Origin: Flagellimonas nanhaiensis | GTDB taxonomy: Bacteria; Bacteroidota; Bacteroidia; Flavobacteriales; Flavobacteriaceae | DNA: 64,000 nucleotides | Reading direction: 5' to 3' | Assembly: GCF_003382275.1 (NCBI RefSeq) | Contig: NZ_QTJX01000002.1 | Span: 620,001 to 684,000 of the forward strand | In this document: positions 18,156 through 26,971 of the stretch, piece by piece | Layout of the letters: each line of letters opens with the position of its first letter | How positions within the stretch are numbered: the first letter of the stretch is position 1 | Notes under the pieces: model-generated | Seen by the model: the letters and a program-made list of their open reading frames with translations, nothing else | The model's database searches: none | What the model was told of the DNA's origin: nothing | Translations under genes and position numbers: made by a program

Positions 18156-18330
18156 GGCAGTCGATTTATTGAATGTCTTGTTTATTGTTTCATTGACTCA
18201 AAACTAGGTTAGCTTTCACATCATTACTAGCTCAAGTATCTAAGCGTAGGTATTTTTCTAATAAGCGTGATAAGTGGTTGAAATCTCCAACAAACGGACC
18301 AAAATCAAGCGGTAATTCATCAAAATAGAT

Positions 18331-18363
18331 CTTCTTAACGTAGCCGTTAAACTTCTTAACGTA
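18331..18363 (-). promoter_or_regulatory. Paired LytTR-type direct repeats (predicted LytTR regulator operator)
   Basis: The 12-mer CTTCTTAACGTA occurs at 18331-18342 and again at 18352-18363, 21 bp apart. Read on the minus strand, each contains TACGTTAAG, which fits every position of the known LytTR half-site pattern [TA][AC][CA]GTTN[AG][TG]. LytTR regulators such as AgrA and AlgR bind two such 9-bp repeats separated by about 12 bp, which is exactly the spacing here. The pair ends 48 bases before the ATG of the giant kinase gene. A TACTTTG element (18387-18393) resembling the Bacteroidota -7 box lies 24 bases further down, without a good -33 box, as expected for an activated promoter. Confidence 0.7.
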
Positions 18364-18411
18364 CCCATGTTTTACTATAAATTCACTACTTTGAAGTCTA
18401 AATAATACGCT

Positions 18412-21400
18412 ATGATAGCGCCAAAAACCTTACATGTTGATCTTAGGAAAGATGCCCAATCCAACAGGGTTATTGTCGAAGAGAATTTGAATGAAGAAAT
18501 TGGACCACATGCAATAGAAGCGCTAGAGAAATATGGTTTTTTTGAACTCACTTCTGCTCAGGACATAGCACTCTCCAATGGGAATAGACTTAGCTATACC
18601 GTGCCAGCTTACGATGAAAATCTGTTTTCACCTCCCAAAAACAAATCTGAATTTAGGTGCTTTCTGAATTTGGCGATACAGGTCACAAAGTCAATATCCG
18701 CGGTACACCAAGCTGGACATTGTTTTGGAATTATCAATGATGAACGTTTTTTAATTGATGAAAATGGAAATCTTGTTGTCATTGGGTTGGGGGCCATTAG
18801 AGAAGAATATGATGGGCTAAGCGTTACGGAATATGGCAGGTCTGCATACCGATATGTTGCACCCGAATTCAATTCAAGAACGGTCCATAAACCAGATCAT
18901 AGAGCTGATTTTTATGGCTTGGGCATACTGTTGAATTTCTGGTTGACAGGAAGTTACTTCGTAGATGGAGCAGACGGTCAAGGAATAATGCATCAACATC
19001 TCACCAAAAATTACCAAGAACCCAAAAAGTGTCTTTGGAAGAATACAGGGATTTATGAGATAATTTCAGGATTGCTGCGAAAGAACCCTTCAGAGAGATA
19101 TCAATCTGCCAATGGAATTATCAGGGATTTAACCACACTAAAGACAAATCAAGATTCTGGAAACAATTCCAAATTATCTGAATTGAGCATAAACCACAAT
19201 CCTGGAATTTTAAGTTCAAACACATTTCTTTATGAACGGGAAAATGAATTGGCACAGTTAATCAAGTGCTATGAAAAGGTTCAAGAAGGTGCAGTTTCAA
19301 TCGTATTCCTAGAATCGGACGAAGGACTGGGAAAAACAGAATTGGGGAATCAATTCAAAGATGCTGTTTCCGATTCTGACGGATCATTCAATTATGCCTG
19401 TTTAGATCAATTTCAATCCTCTGATTATTTAGCGTTTCACTTGGCGTTTCAGGATATAGTGAAGCGGATTTTCATGAAAACCGGTCGAAGTCATTCTGAA
19501 TTGAGCGAGACATTTGAGAAAGGGGTGGGAACCGACCTGTCACTTCTCTTTGATGTTATCCCCGATTTAAAGGAGTTGACCGGATTTACCGATTCTCCAG
19601 AAAAATTGAATCCCATTGAAACGCAAAACCGTTTTCTAAATGTATTTGTTAGATACTGCAACACTATAGGCCTATTAGGATTAAAACGAGTTTTATTTTT
19701 TGATGATGCACAATGGTGTGATGAGCCCTCGTTAAAACTGATCAAGCATCTTATAAATTCAGAGGTTTCAGGGGTTATGTTCATTCTCTCCTACAACAAG
19801 AAATACCTGACGGCCAACCACCCTCTACAGGAATTTAAAAATGAAGTGCTAAAAAGTGCTAAGGATTCTTGTGTCATTGAATTGAAGGAGCTTTCAAAAT
19901 CTGCCACACAAAAGATGGTTTCATCTATGCTCTCCGAGCAAAGTGAGTCCATTCACGATTTATCAGATATCCTTTACAACAAGACCCATGGCAACCCAAA
20001 TCAAGTCAAAAACCTGGTGAAATCTCTTAGTGAAAGTGATGTTCTCTATTACAATCAAGATGAAAACAAATGGGATTATAGCCTGAACCAGGTGAAGTTG
20101 CAGGAAGTAACGGAAAATGTGGTGGGAGTTGTTGAGCGCCAAATTAAGCTGCAATCCTATCAAGCACAAGTATTGTTGAAGGTAGCAGCGTACAACAATG
20201 GCATATTTGATATGCCCCTGCTATCGGAAATTGGAGCTACCCCCCCACAAATCATAAATCTATTATTAGACGTTCTATCAGAAGCTGGTTTGTTGACCAA
20301 ATTAGATCCAATTAAAGGTCCCTTTGTTTTCAATCACAAGAGAATTCAAAAAGTTGCTTTGGAGCTGCACATCCCAGAATTTGAATACGCCAGTAATCAG
20401 TTGCACCACAAAATTGCACTGTACAAACTGCAAAACGGCAACACCAGACACTCGGTTGAATTGAACCAATTGGTGCAGCATCTAATAAATTCAAGAGATC
20501 TGCTCACAAAACAGACAGCAGATAAATCGTTGGAACTCATAGTAAAAGCAGGAAACTTGGCCAATGCTTCCAATTCTTCTAATTCTGCAAAAGTGTTTTT
20601 GGAATTTGGGCTGGAGCTTGCGGAGAAATTCAAAATCCCCGCCTATAAGTTTAAATTGCTTTATGGCTTGGCCAAAGCGCACTTTTTAATGAATGATCTT
20701 GAACAAGGAAATGAATTCGCATTTCGAGCCAAATCTATTGCCAAGGACAACAATGAAAAAATCAAATTGTTGGAACTAACACTTGATTTTTACCAAGCTT
20801 TTGAGCTTTACAAGGAAAGTACAAATGCAGGTCTGGAGATACTAGCATTATTGGATGTTCCAATCAAAGAGAAGATTGTTGGAAACGACAAAGGTTTAAC
20901 CCGTCTAATTGATGTCGAATACAAAATATTCAAAAGTAAAATCAAAGAAACGGATGTCTCAGAAGACCTTTTAAGGGAGCGGATGAATGATGAATTTGAC
21001 ACCACTCTCATGAGGGTGTTGGCAAATATGACAACCTCTGCAACCTATGTGAACAAAGATTTGTACGTCTGGACGGTGCTTAAAATGTCCAATCACACCT
21101 TAAACAATGGACTTACGGATTCCTCTTCATTTGCGTTGGTTCACCTAGGCTCAATTTTAATACACAGGTTTGAACAATTTCAATTGGGAATCAAGATTGC
21201 CGATGTTGGATGGAATATCATGAATCAATTGAAATCGGACAAATACCTCAACCGAACTGAACTTTGTTATTATGATTTGATTGGACATTTAAAAGAACCT
21301 TTTTCATCAATAGAGCAAGTATTGGAAAACCGGGTGTCTGTATTTGTGAGATCTGCAGACTACCTTTCTATAAATGCATTTTGTAGAATTAGTGTTCGAA

Positions 21401-24204
21401 ACCAGCTTCTATCTGGAGTGGCCCTATTTGAAGCTTTGAACAATTGTGAAAAGGCCATCGAAGTAATGCCCTCAAATTATAGCGAATGTTTTGGTGCACA
21501 ATTGACATTGATCAAAAATTCCATGACTTTATTAAAAGGTGAATACGACCATGAGAAGGAATTGGACGATGCCAACGCAATTGACTTATTACAGAAAAAG
21601 AAATGTTTCTTTATCCTATCCGAACAGTACGTTTTTAAGAGTCTGGTCTATTGTTTAAAAGGTGACTACGAAAAGGCGCTACACTTCTTAAAGACCAACG
21701 AAGAATTCATTGAGTTGGTAACTTCCCAGCCACAAATTGTTAGGCATAAAGTGCTAAGAGCAGTATACGAAATGATGTTGGAAATTTCCTCAAAAGAAAT
21801 CCTTGTTAAGGAGTTGGAAACACTCCAAAAATCAATAGCACCATGGTCAGAACAAGCTCCAGAGAATTTTAAAGCCGAACATGAGCTGGTGGGCCTTTTA
21901 ATCTGCTTGTGCAAAAATGATTTTAGAACTGCCTTTGTAAAACTTGAAGAAGGACTAAAATGGTCCGAAAAAGGTGGTCAATTAAGTGTAAAAGCGTTGT
22001 TGTGCGATTTGGGCAACAAATTAATGCCCCAAGACAGTTTTGGTTTCTTAACAAAGCATTTACGACAGGAGAGAAAAAGAATCTATAAAAATTGGGGAGC
22101 GCAAATTAAAGTCGAAGGTCCAAATGAAAAAACGAAACGCCTGACTCAAAAAGAGAAGTCAACATTAGCGAGTTTTGATACCCAGAGTCTTCTAAAAGCA
22201 ACACAGGCAATTTCCGCAGAAGTAAATTTGGGAAGCCTCGTACAGCAACTATTGAATATTGTAATGGAGAATGCAGGGGCAGATAAAGGTGCGCTCATAC
22301 TCATTAAGAACCAAATCCCTTATTTAGAGTCTTTAGTTAGCACCCATGATAAGAAAGCTTCAAACTTTTCTGAAATTGAATTACGTAAATGTAAAAACCT
22401 GCCCATTAATCTAATAGAGCATGTTATCTCTACAACAAAAGAGCTTAGCATTGATGATGTCAAAAAGACCAACTATCCAGAGGAAAGTTATTTTAGAAAG
22501 AATGGAATATCATCATTGGTCATTTTACCCTTGTTAAAGCAAAAGGATCTAGTGGGGGTGCTTTATTTAGAAAATTGCCAAGTTAAAGGGCTATTTACCG
22601 AAGGTGATCTTGAAGTACTGCGAATTATTGCATCCCAAGCTGCCATTTCAATAACCAACACAATGCTCTATGAACAATCCATGGAGTTAAATCAGGAGTT
22701 GTCGGCATCCAAAGAAGAATTGGGCAAAGTAAACGAAGTCTTGGAAGATCGCATTAAAAAAAGAACCGATCATTTACAGCAAGAAATCGAAATGAGAAAA
22801 GAGGCCGAGAAAAATCTGCTTTATGCAAAGAATGATGCAGATAATGCCAATAGTGCCAAAACACAGTTTCTCGCCAACATGAGTCATGAAATCAGAACAC
22901 CGCTCAACGCTATTGTTGGTTTTTCCCAAATTCTTTTGAATCAAAGCAAAGACCTGGAACTAACTCAAAAATTTGAACGATATCTTAGCAATATTCACCA
23001 AAGTGCCGAATCACTATCGGAAGTGATCAATGATATTCTGGACCTTTCCAAAATTGAGGCAGGAAAATTTTCGTTAAGCAAAGAAGATGTCAATTTGAAC
23101 CAAATTGTCACCTCTGTGTGCAGAATCAACAAAGGTTTGGGCAAGGTAAAGGAGGTCAGCCTCATAAGCAATTTCGATTCCAACGTACCTAAATATATCC
23201 ACACCGATGGCAGCAAGCTTAAACAGATATTGATGAACATCATAGGCAACGCCATTAAGTTTACCCCTGAAAACAAGAAGGTTTATGTAGATGTAAGGCG
23301 TGAAGAATCTTGGATTGCGTTTTCAGTGGAGGATGAGGGCATTGGAATTCCGGAGGACCAACTACAACAAATCTTTAATCCATTTATTCAGGCAGATGCT
23401 GGAATAAATCGAAAATTTGGAGGAACAGGTCTTGGTTTGACCATTACCAAAAAACTGGTGGAAATATTAAAAGGAAAGATTGAAGTTAAAAGTCAAGTTG
23501 AAAAGGGCACATCATTTAGGATTTATCTGCCGTATCAGCAAGCTGAAAATTCATGGGGCGAGCACAAAGAACCATCAATTTCTGATTTCAGAATTCCACA
23601 ATCCAAAAAAATCCTGGTGGTTGAGGATAATTCAATGAACCAAGAAATGATCCGAGCCCTTTTTGCAGAACTCGGTTCTGAAATAATATTGGCGAAAGAC
23701 GGCAAAACAGGAATTGAAATCAGTAAAAAGTATAATCCTGATATTATTTTCATGGATATCCATATGCCGAATATGGATGGTTTTGAAACCGTAAAACGAA
23801 TTCGAAAAATGAACGATAAAATTCCTATTGTTGGCCTTTCAGCTGATGCGTTTACCGAACATAGGGAAATTGCGCTCAATTCAGGGTTCTGCGATTACCT
23901 TACCAAACCAATTCAGTTTCCCGAACTGGTTAGGGTATTGAAAAAATATTTGGTAGAGGATATTGATGTGGGTAAGACTCAAGAAATTAAGCGACTGAAT
24001 GAAGAAGAAAAACGCATAATAAAGGAGACAATCCAATCTCTTGGTCAACTGCCCATCTTTGAAACCGAAAAACTGGTTATTACGGCCGAACCGTTAAATT
24101 CAATTCTACCTCAGGATGAATTCAATAAACTAGAGGAAGCTATCTACTCTGGAGATGATGAAGCATTGAGAACACTCCTTTCAAATACAATAAATGCCCA
24201 ATAA
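18412..24204 (+). CDS. Giant hybrid signalling protein: pseudokinase, AAA-type ATPase, TPR-like region, GAF, histidine kinase, receiver
   Basis: The protein has 1930 residues. Residues 1-255 resemble a Ser/Thr kinase C-lobe (YVAPEFNSRTVHKPDHRADFY at 149-169), but the HRD and DFG positions read HCFGIINDE (103-111) and GLG (125-127), so catalysis is unlikely. An NTPase follows with Walker A EGLGKT (304-309) and Walker B LFFDDAQW (DD at 431-432). Residues about 690-1250 look helical and TPR-like. A GAF domain spans about 1260-1420, then a coiled coil, HisKA (MSHEIRTPLN, His1492), HATPase (DEGIGIPE, GGTGLGLTI) and a receiver with Asp1782. There is no HPt or DNA-binding domain. The layout is that of the trifunctional kinase/ATP-binding/histidine kinase family. 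It overlaps the next gene by 11 bases and sits behind a predicted LytTR operator. Confidence 0.92.
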   Translation: MIAPKTLHVDLRKDAQSNRVIVEENLNEEIGPHAIEALEKYGFFELTSAQDIALSNGNRLSYTVPAYDENLFSPPKNKSEFRCFLNLAIQVTKSISAVHQAGHCFGIINDERFLIDENGNLVVIGLGAIREEYDGLSVTEYGRSAYRYVAPEFNSRTVHKPDHRADFYGLGILLNFWLTGSYFVDGADGQGIMHQHLTKNYQEPKKCLWKNTGIYEIISGLLRKNPSERYQSANGIIRDLTTLKTNQDSGNNSKLSELSINHNPGILSSNTFLYERENELAQLIKCYEKVQEGAVSIVFLESDEGLGKTELGNQFKDAVSDSDGSFNYACLDQFQSSDYLAFHLAFQDIVKRIFMKTGRSHSELSETFEKGVGTDLSLLFDVIPDLKELTGFTDSPEKLNPIETQNRFLNVFVRYCNTIGLLGLKRVLFFDDAQWCDEPSLKLIKHLINSEVSGVMFILSYNKKYLTANHPLQEFKNEVLKSAKDSCVIELKELSKSATQKMVSSMLSEQSESIHDLSDILYNKTHGNPNQVKNLVKSLSESDVLYYNQDENKWDYSLNQVKLQEVTENVVGVVERQIKLQSYQAQVLLKVAAYNNGIFDMPLLSEIGATPPQIINLLLDVLSEAGLLTKLDPIKGPFVFNHKRIQKVALELHIPEFEYASNQLHHKIALYKLQNGNTRHSVELNQLVQHLINSRDLLTKQTADKSLELIVKAGNLANASNSSNSAKVFLEFGLELAEKFKIPAYKFKLLYGLAKAHFLMNDLEQGNEFAFRAKSIAKDNNEKIKLLELTLDFYQAFELYKESTNAGLEILALLDVPIKEKIVGNDKGLTRLIDVEYKIFKSKIKETDVSEDLLRERMNDEFDTTLMRVLANMTTSATYVNKDLYVWTVLKMSNHTLNNGLTDSSSFALVHLGSILIHRFEQFQLGIKIADVGWNIMNQLKSDKYLNRTELCYYDLIGHLKEPFSSIEQVLENRVSVFVRSADYLSINAFCRISVRNQLLSGVALFEALNNCEKAIEVMPSNYSECFGAQLTLIKNSMTLLKGEYDHEKELDDANAIDLLQKKKCFFILSEQYVFKSLVYCLKGDYEKALHFLKTNEEFIELVTSQPQIVRHKVLRAVYEMMLEISSKEILVKELETLQKSIAPWSEQAPENFKAEHELVGLLICLCKNDFRTAFVKLEEGLKWSEKGGQLSVKALLCDLGNKLMPQDSFGFLTKHLRQERKRIYKNWGAQIKVEGPNEKTKRLTQKEKSTLASFDTQSLLKATQAISAEVNLGSLVQQLLNIVMENAGADKGALILIKNQIPYLESLVSTHDKKASNFSEIELRKCKNLPINLIEHVISTTKELSIDDVKKTNYPEESYFRKNGISSLVILPLLKQKDLVGVLYLENCQVKGLFTEGDLEVLRIIASQAAISITNTMLYEQSMELNQELSASKEELGKVNEVLEDRIKKRTDHLQQEIEMRKEAEKNLLYAKNDADNANSAKTQFLANMSHEIRTPLNAIVGFSQILLNQSKDLELTQKFERYLSNIHQSAESLSEVINDILDLSKIEAGKFSLSKEDVNLNQIVTSVCRINKGLGKVKEVSLISNFDSNVPKYIHTDGSKLKQILMNIIGNAIKFTPENKKVYVDVRREESWIAFSVEDEGIGIPEDQLQQIFNPFIQADAGINRKFGGTGLGLTITKKLVEILKGKIEVKSQVEKGTSFRIYLPYQQAENSWGEHKEPSISDFRIPQSKKILVVEDNSMNQEMIRALFAELGSEIILAKDGKTGIEISKKYNPDIIFMDIHMPNMDGFETVKRIRKMNDKIPIVGLSADAFTEHREIALNSGFCDYLTKPIQFPELVRVLKKYLVEDIDVGKTQEIKRLNEEEKRIIKETIQSLGQLPIFETEKLVITAEPLNSILPQDEFNKLEEAIYSGDDEALRTLLSNTINAQ

Positions 24205-25243
24205 CACTGCTAACATTTTGGTGGTGGATGATAACCGCCAAGTTCTGGAACAAGTCAATCACGTGTTGGCAGAAGAAGGATTTGACATCTCTTTTATTCC
24301 AAAAGGTGAATTCCTGTTCCAACGTCTGGAAAGACAAGATTTCGATTTAATATTGCTCGATGTGAACCTCCCCGGAATCAGTGGGTATGATTTATTACAA
24401 GAGCTCCGAAATCATGAGAAATACCATAATCTTCCTGTTATCATAATTACTGGCGAAGATGAGGACACCACACTGACCAAATGCTTTGCCCTGGGCGCAC
24501 AGGACTACATTAGCAAACCTATAAACCATCTGGTCCTTAAGGTTCGTGTTTCGTCTGTAATCTCTGCTTCTCGATTTCACCAGAACCAATTAAAGAGTGA
24601 ACGCGAGGAGGCCCTACAAGCACGAATGAAGATGTTATCCTCCCAAATGAACCCGCATTTCATTTTCAATGCACTTTCATCCATCCAAGAGTTCATCTTA
24701 TCAAATGAAACAGACAAAGCCATTGATTATGTTTCTGAATTTGCAGGACTGATGAGACAAAATCTTGAAAATTCATTGGTTCCATACATTACTTTGGCAG
24801 AAGAATTACAATTCCTGGAAACCTATTTAAGGTTGGAACGAACAAGGTTCAACAATTCATTCGATTTTGAAATTATATTGGATATCGAGGAATATCAAGA
24901 TATTATGGTCCCTCCAATGATCATACAACCTTATCTGGAAAATGCCATAGTCCATGGCCTTAGAAAGGTGAATCGAGTGGGAAAACTAACATTGCTGGTC
25001 AAAGAGCAGGATAACAAGATCCATTGTATAATTACGGACAATGGAATCGGTAGAAAGCAAGCTGAAAAAATCAATCCAACCAAACATAAATCAGTTGCTA
25101 TGTCCAACATCGAGGCTAGGTTAGAGTTGTTAAATCTTGATGCAAAAATGAAAGAGTTCAAGGTAGAAGTCGAGGATATATACGAAGATAAAAAACCAAC
25201 TGGGACTTCAGTATTGCTCTGTTTTCCGAACGATTTACATTAA
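24194..25243 (+). CDS. Receiver-LytS hybrid: response regulator receiver fused to a His_kinase/HATPase
   Basis: This is a 349-residue soluble protein. The receiver domain (6-125) has VVDDN, phospho-acceptor Asp56 in LILLDVNLPGISGY and Lys108 in YISKPIN. A short coiled linker (130-147) leads to a LytS-type His_kinase domain with His155 in SSQMNPHFIFNALSSIQ and an HATPase with IIQPYLENAIVHG and ITDNGIGRKQA. No membrane segment is present. It can therefore take phosphate on its receiver and pass a signal through its own kinase, probably from the giant hybrid kinase to the LytTR regulator. The start overlaps the giant gene by 11 bases, and the 3' end overlaps the convergent LytTR gene by 9. Confidence 0.93.
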   Translation: MPNNTANILVVDDNRQVLEQVNHVLAEEGFDISFIPKGEFLFQRLERQDFDLILLDVNLPGISGYDLLQELRNHEKYHNLPVIIITGEDEDTTLTKCFALGAQDYISKPINHLVLKVRVSSVISASRFHQNQLKSEREEALQARMKMLSSQMNPHFIFNALSSIQEFILSNETDKAIDYVSEFAGLMRQNLENSLVPYITLAEELQFLETYLRLERTRFNNSFDFEIILDIEEYQDIMVPPMIIQPYLENAIVHGLRKVNRVGKLTLLVKEQDNKIHCIITDNGIGRKQAEKINPTKHKSVAMSNIEARLELLNLDAKMKEFKVEVEDIYEDKKPTGTSVLLCFPNDLH

Positions 25244-25987
25244 CCTTTTTAGAAATTTGTCCTTTTTACGGACCGAGACATCTACATTTGAACCATCTTT
25301 CATTATCACATAACCCCCTTTGCCCTTCACATATTTTACAATGTGGTCTAGATTGATCATGTGTGATTTGTGCACTCTAAAAAAATTGCAGGATTCCAAC
25401 ATATTTTCAAACTCGCCCAATGGCTTGGATACCAATATTTTTTTTCCATTTTGAAGGTAAAAGTTTGAATAGACCTGATTTGCTTCCACTCGAATTACAT
25501 CTTTAGCTTCAACAAAATCGATTCCATCAGAAGACCTCAATGCTATTTTGGTTAAGCTCCTATCCTCCAATTGAATGTTGGATTTCAATGCCTGAATCTT
25601 TTCAATGTTTTCCTTGCTTTGCTTTGCAAGTACCTTCTCTGCCCTGGCCACCGCATTTTTTAATTCCTGAATGTTGATGGGCTTCAATAGGTAGTCCAAT
25701 GCCGCATATTTTATGGCATTGATGGCATAAAGATCAAAAGCTGTAGTAAATATGACCTGAAACGGGGGTTCTTCAAAATGATCAAAGATTGTAAATCCAT
25801 TACCCCCTGGCATTTCAATATCCAAGAACACCAAATCTGGTTTGTTTTCCTCAATCTGTGGTATTGCTTCACTTACGGAATGGGCATTTCCTACAACAAC
25901 AATTCCGGGGCAAAAGTTCTTGAGCATTTTCCCCAGAATACTATGATGACGTTCCTCATCATCCACTATAACCGCACGAATCTCCAC
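25235..25987 (-). CDS. LytTR-family response regulator, presumed output of the giant kinase system
   Basis: The protein has 250 residues and starts with GTG at 25987. The receiver has AVIVDDEERHHS, phospho-acceptor Asp56 in LVFLDIEMPGGNGF, FTTAFDLYA and LLKPINIQ. A helical linker precedes the LytTR domain (about 150-250) with IALRSSDGIDFVEAKDVIRVEA and FFRVHKSHMINLDHIV. It lies tail-to-tail with the receiver-LytS gene, sharing nine bases. Kinase and regulator are thus on opposite strands, unlike the other two LytS/LytTR operons here. It is the best candidate to bind the direct repeats at 18331-18363. That link is inferred from proximity and site type. Confidence 0.94.
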   Translation of the reverse strand: MEIRAVIVDDEERHHSILGKMLKNFCPGIVVVGNAHSVSEAIPQIEENKPDLVFLDIEMPGGNGFTIFDHFEEPPFQVIFTTAFDLYAINAIKYAALDYLLKPINIQELKNAVARAEKVLAKQSKENIEKIQALKSNIQLEDRSLTKIALRSSDGIDFVEAKDVIRVEANQVYSNFYLQNGKKILVSKPLGEFENMLESCNFFRVHKSHMINLDHIVKYVKGKGGYVIMKDGSNVDVSVRKKDKFLKRLM

Positions 25988-26075
25988 CTAATTTGAATAT
26001 TTGAAATTTTTGTTTTTAAATATAAATTAAATAAAAGTATTATGTTAATTTAGAACTTATAATCAGAAGCTTACC

Positions 26076-26714
26076 ATGGAATTAGGTTTGGAAAGCAAAG
26101 CCCCCAATTTTAAGGCTTTGACCACAAATGGACCAATTGATTTTTATGATTGGTTGGGGGAGTCCTGGGGCCTATTTTTTTCACATCCAGAAGATTATAC
26201 TCCTGTTTGCACAACCGAATTGGGAACAGTTGCACAATTGGAACAAGAGTTCGACAAACGAAATGCTAAGGCAATCGCTTTAAGTGTTGATAGTTTGGAA
26301 TCCCATAATGGCTGGAAGTTGGAAATAGAACAATCCATGAATGTCAAAATTGGGTTTCCCATTATTGCTGATGAAGGTGCTAAAATAGCACAGTTATATG
26401 GCATGATCCACAATGATAGTTCCGACAGGCACACCATAAGGTCGGTGTTCATCATTGGCCCGGACAAGAAGATAAAACTGCATTTGACCTACCCGATGTC
26501 CGTTGGCCGGAATTTTGACGAGATACTCCGCGTAATAGATGCCCTGCAGCTCAGCCACAACCACAAGGTTGTAACTCCCGCAAATTGGCGCCAGGGTGAT
26601 GATGTTATTGTGGATGTTTCTTTGAGCAATGAAGAAGCAAAAAAACTATATCCGTATGAGGTTACGGATAACCCATCATACCTTAGGTATACTCCAAGTC
26701 CTTCCAAAGATTAG
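26076..26714 (+). CDS. Peroxiredoxin, 1-Cys (Prx6) type
   Basis: This 212-residue protein has the Prx6 layout: ESKAPNFKALTTNGPIDFYDW, then the active-site loop FFSHPEDYTPVCTTELG with peroxidatic Cys near position 46. Next come IALSVDSLESHNGW and GMIHNDSSDRHTIRSVFIIGPD. A C-terminal dimerisation extension follows (NWRQGDDVIVDVSLSNEEAKKLYP to TPSPSKD). No other cysteine suitable for resolution is present, so it is a 1-Cys enzyme that needs an external thiol. It reduces hydrogen peroxide and alkyl hydroperoxides in the cytoplasm. It is divergent from the LytTR gene at 25235-25987 and might be controlled by that system, which is only a positional suggestion. Confidence 0.95.
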   Translation: MELGLESKAPNFKALTTNGPIDFYDWLGESWGLFFSHPEDYTPVCTTELGTVAQLEQEFDKRNAKAIALSVDSLESHNGWKLEIEQSMNVKIGFPIIADEGAKIAQLYGMIHNDSSDRHTIRSVFIIGPDKKIKLHLTYPMSVGRNFDEILRVIDALQLSHNHKVVTPANWRQGDDVIVDVSLSNEEAKKLYPYEVTDNPSYLRYTPSPSKD

Positions 26715-26971
26715 ACTTGTTTTCCCTAAAGCAGTGTTTGAATTTTCATAAGTCATTCTTCCATTATCAAATGAGCAATTTTTTGATAGTTGAGCAGAAT
26801 TCAAACGTATTGCCACCATTTATTTCTGGAGATTTGCTGTAGAAAATATTCGCTCAATAAAAAAAGCGCTTTACAATTGAGTTGCATATTAGTTTGAGTT
26901 AGTTGTTTGAATGGTTGTCCGGATAGCCAAATTATTTTACCTAAGTACTTGTTAATTAACCACTTGCGAAC

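Noticed and set aside
26765..26788. TATCAAA/TTTGATA inverted repeat after the peroxiredoxin gene
   Set aside because: A seven-base pair stem made almost only of A and T is common by chance in AT-rich gaps.
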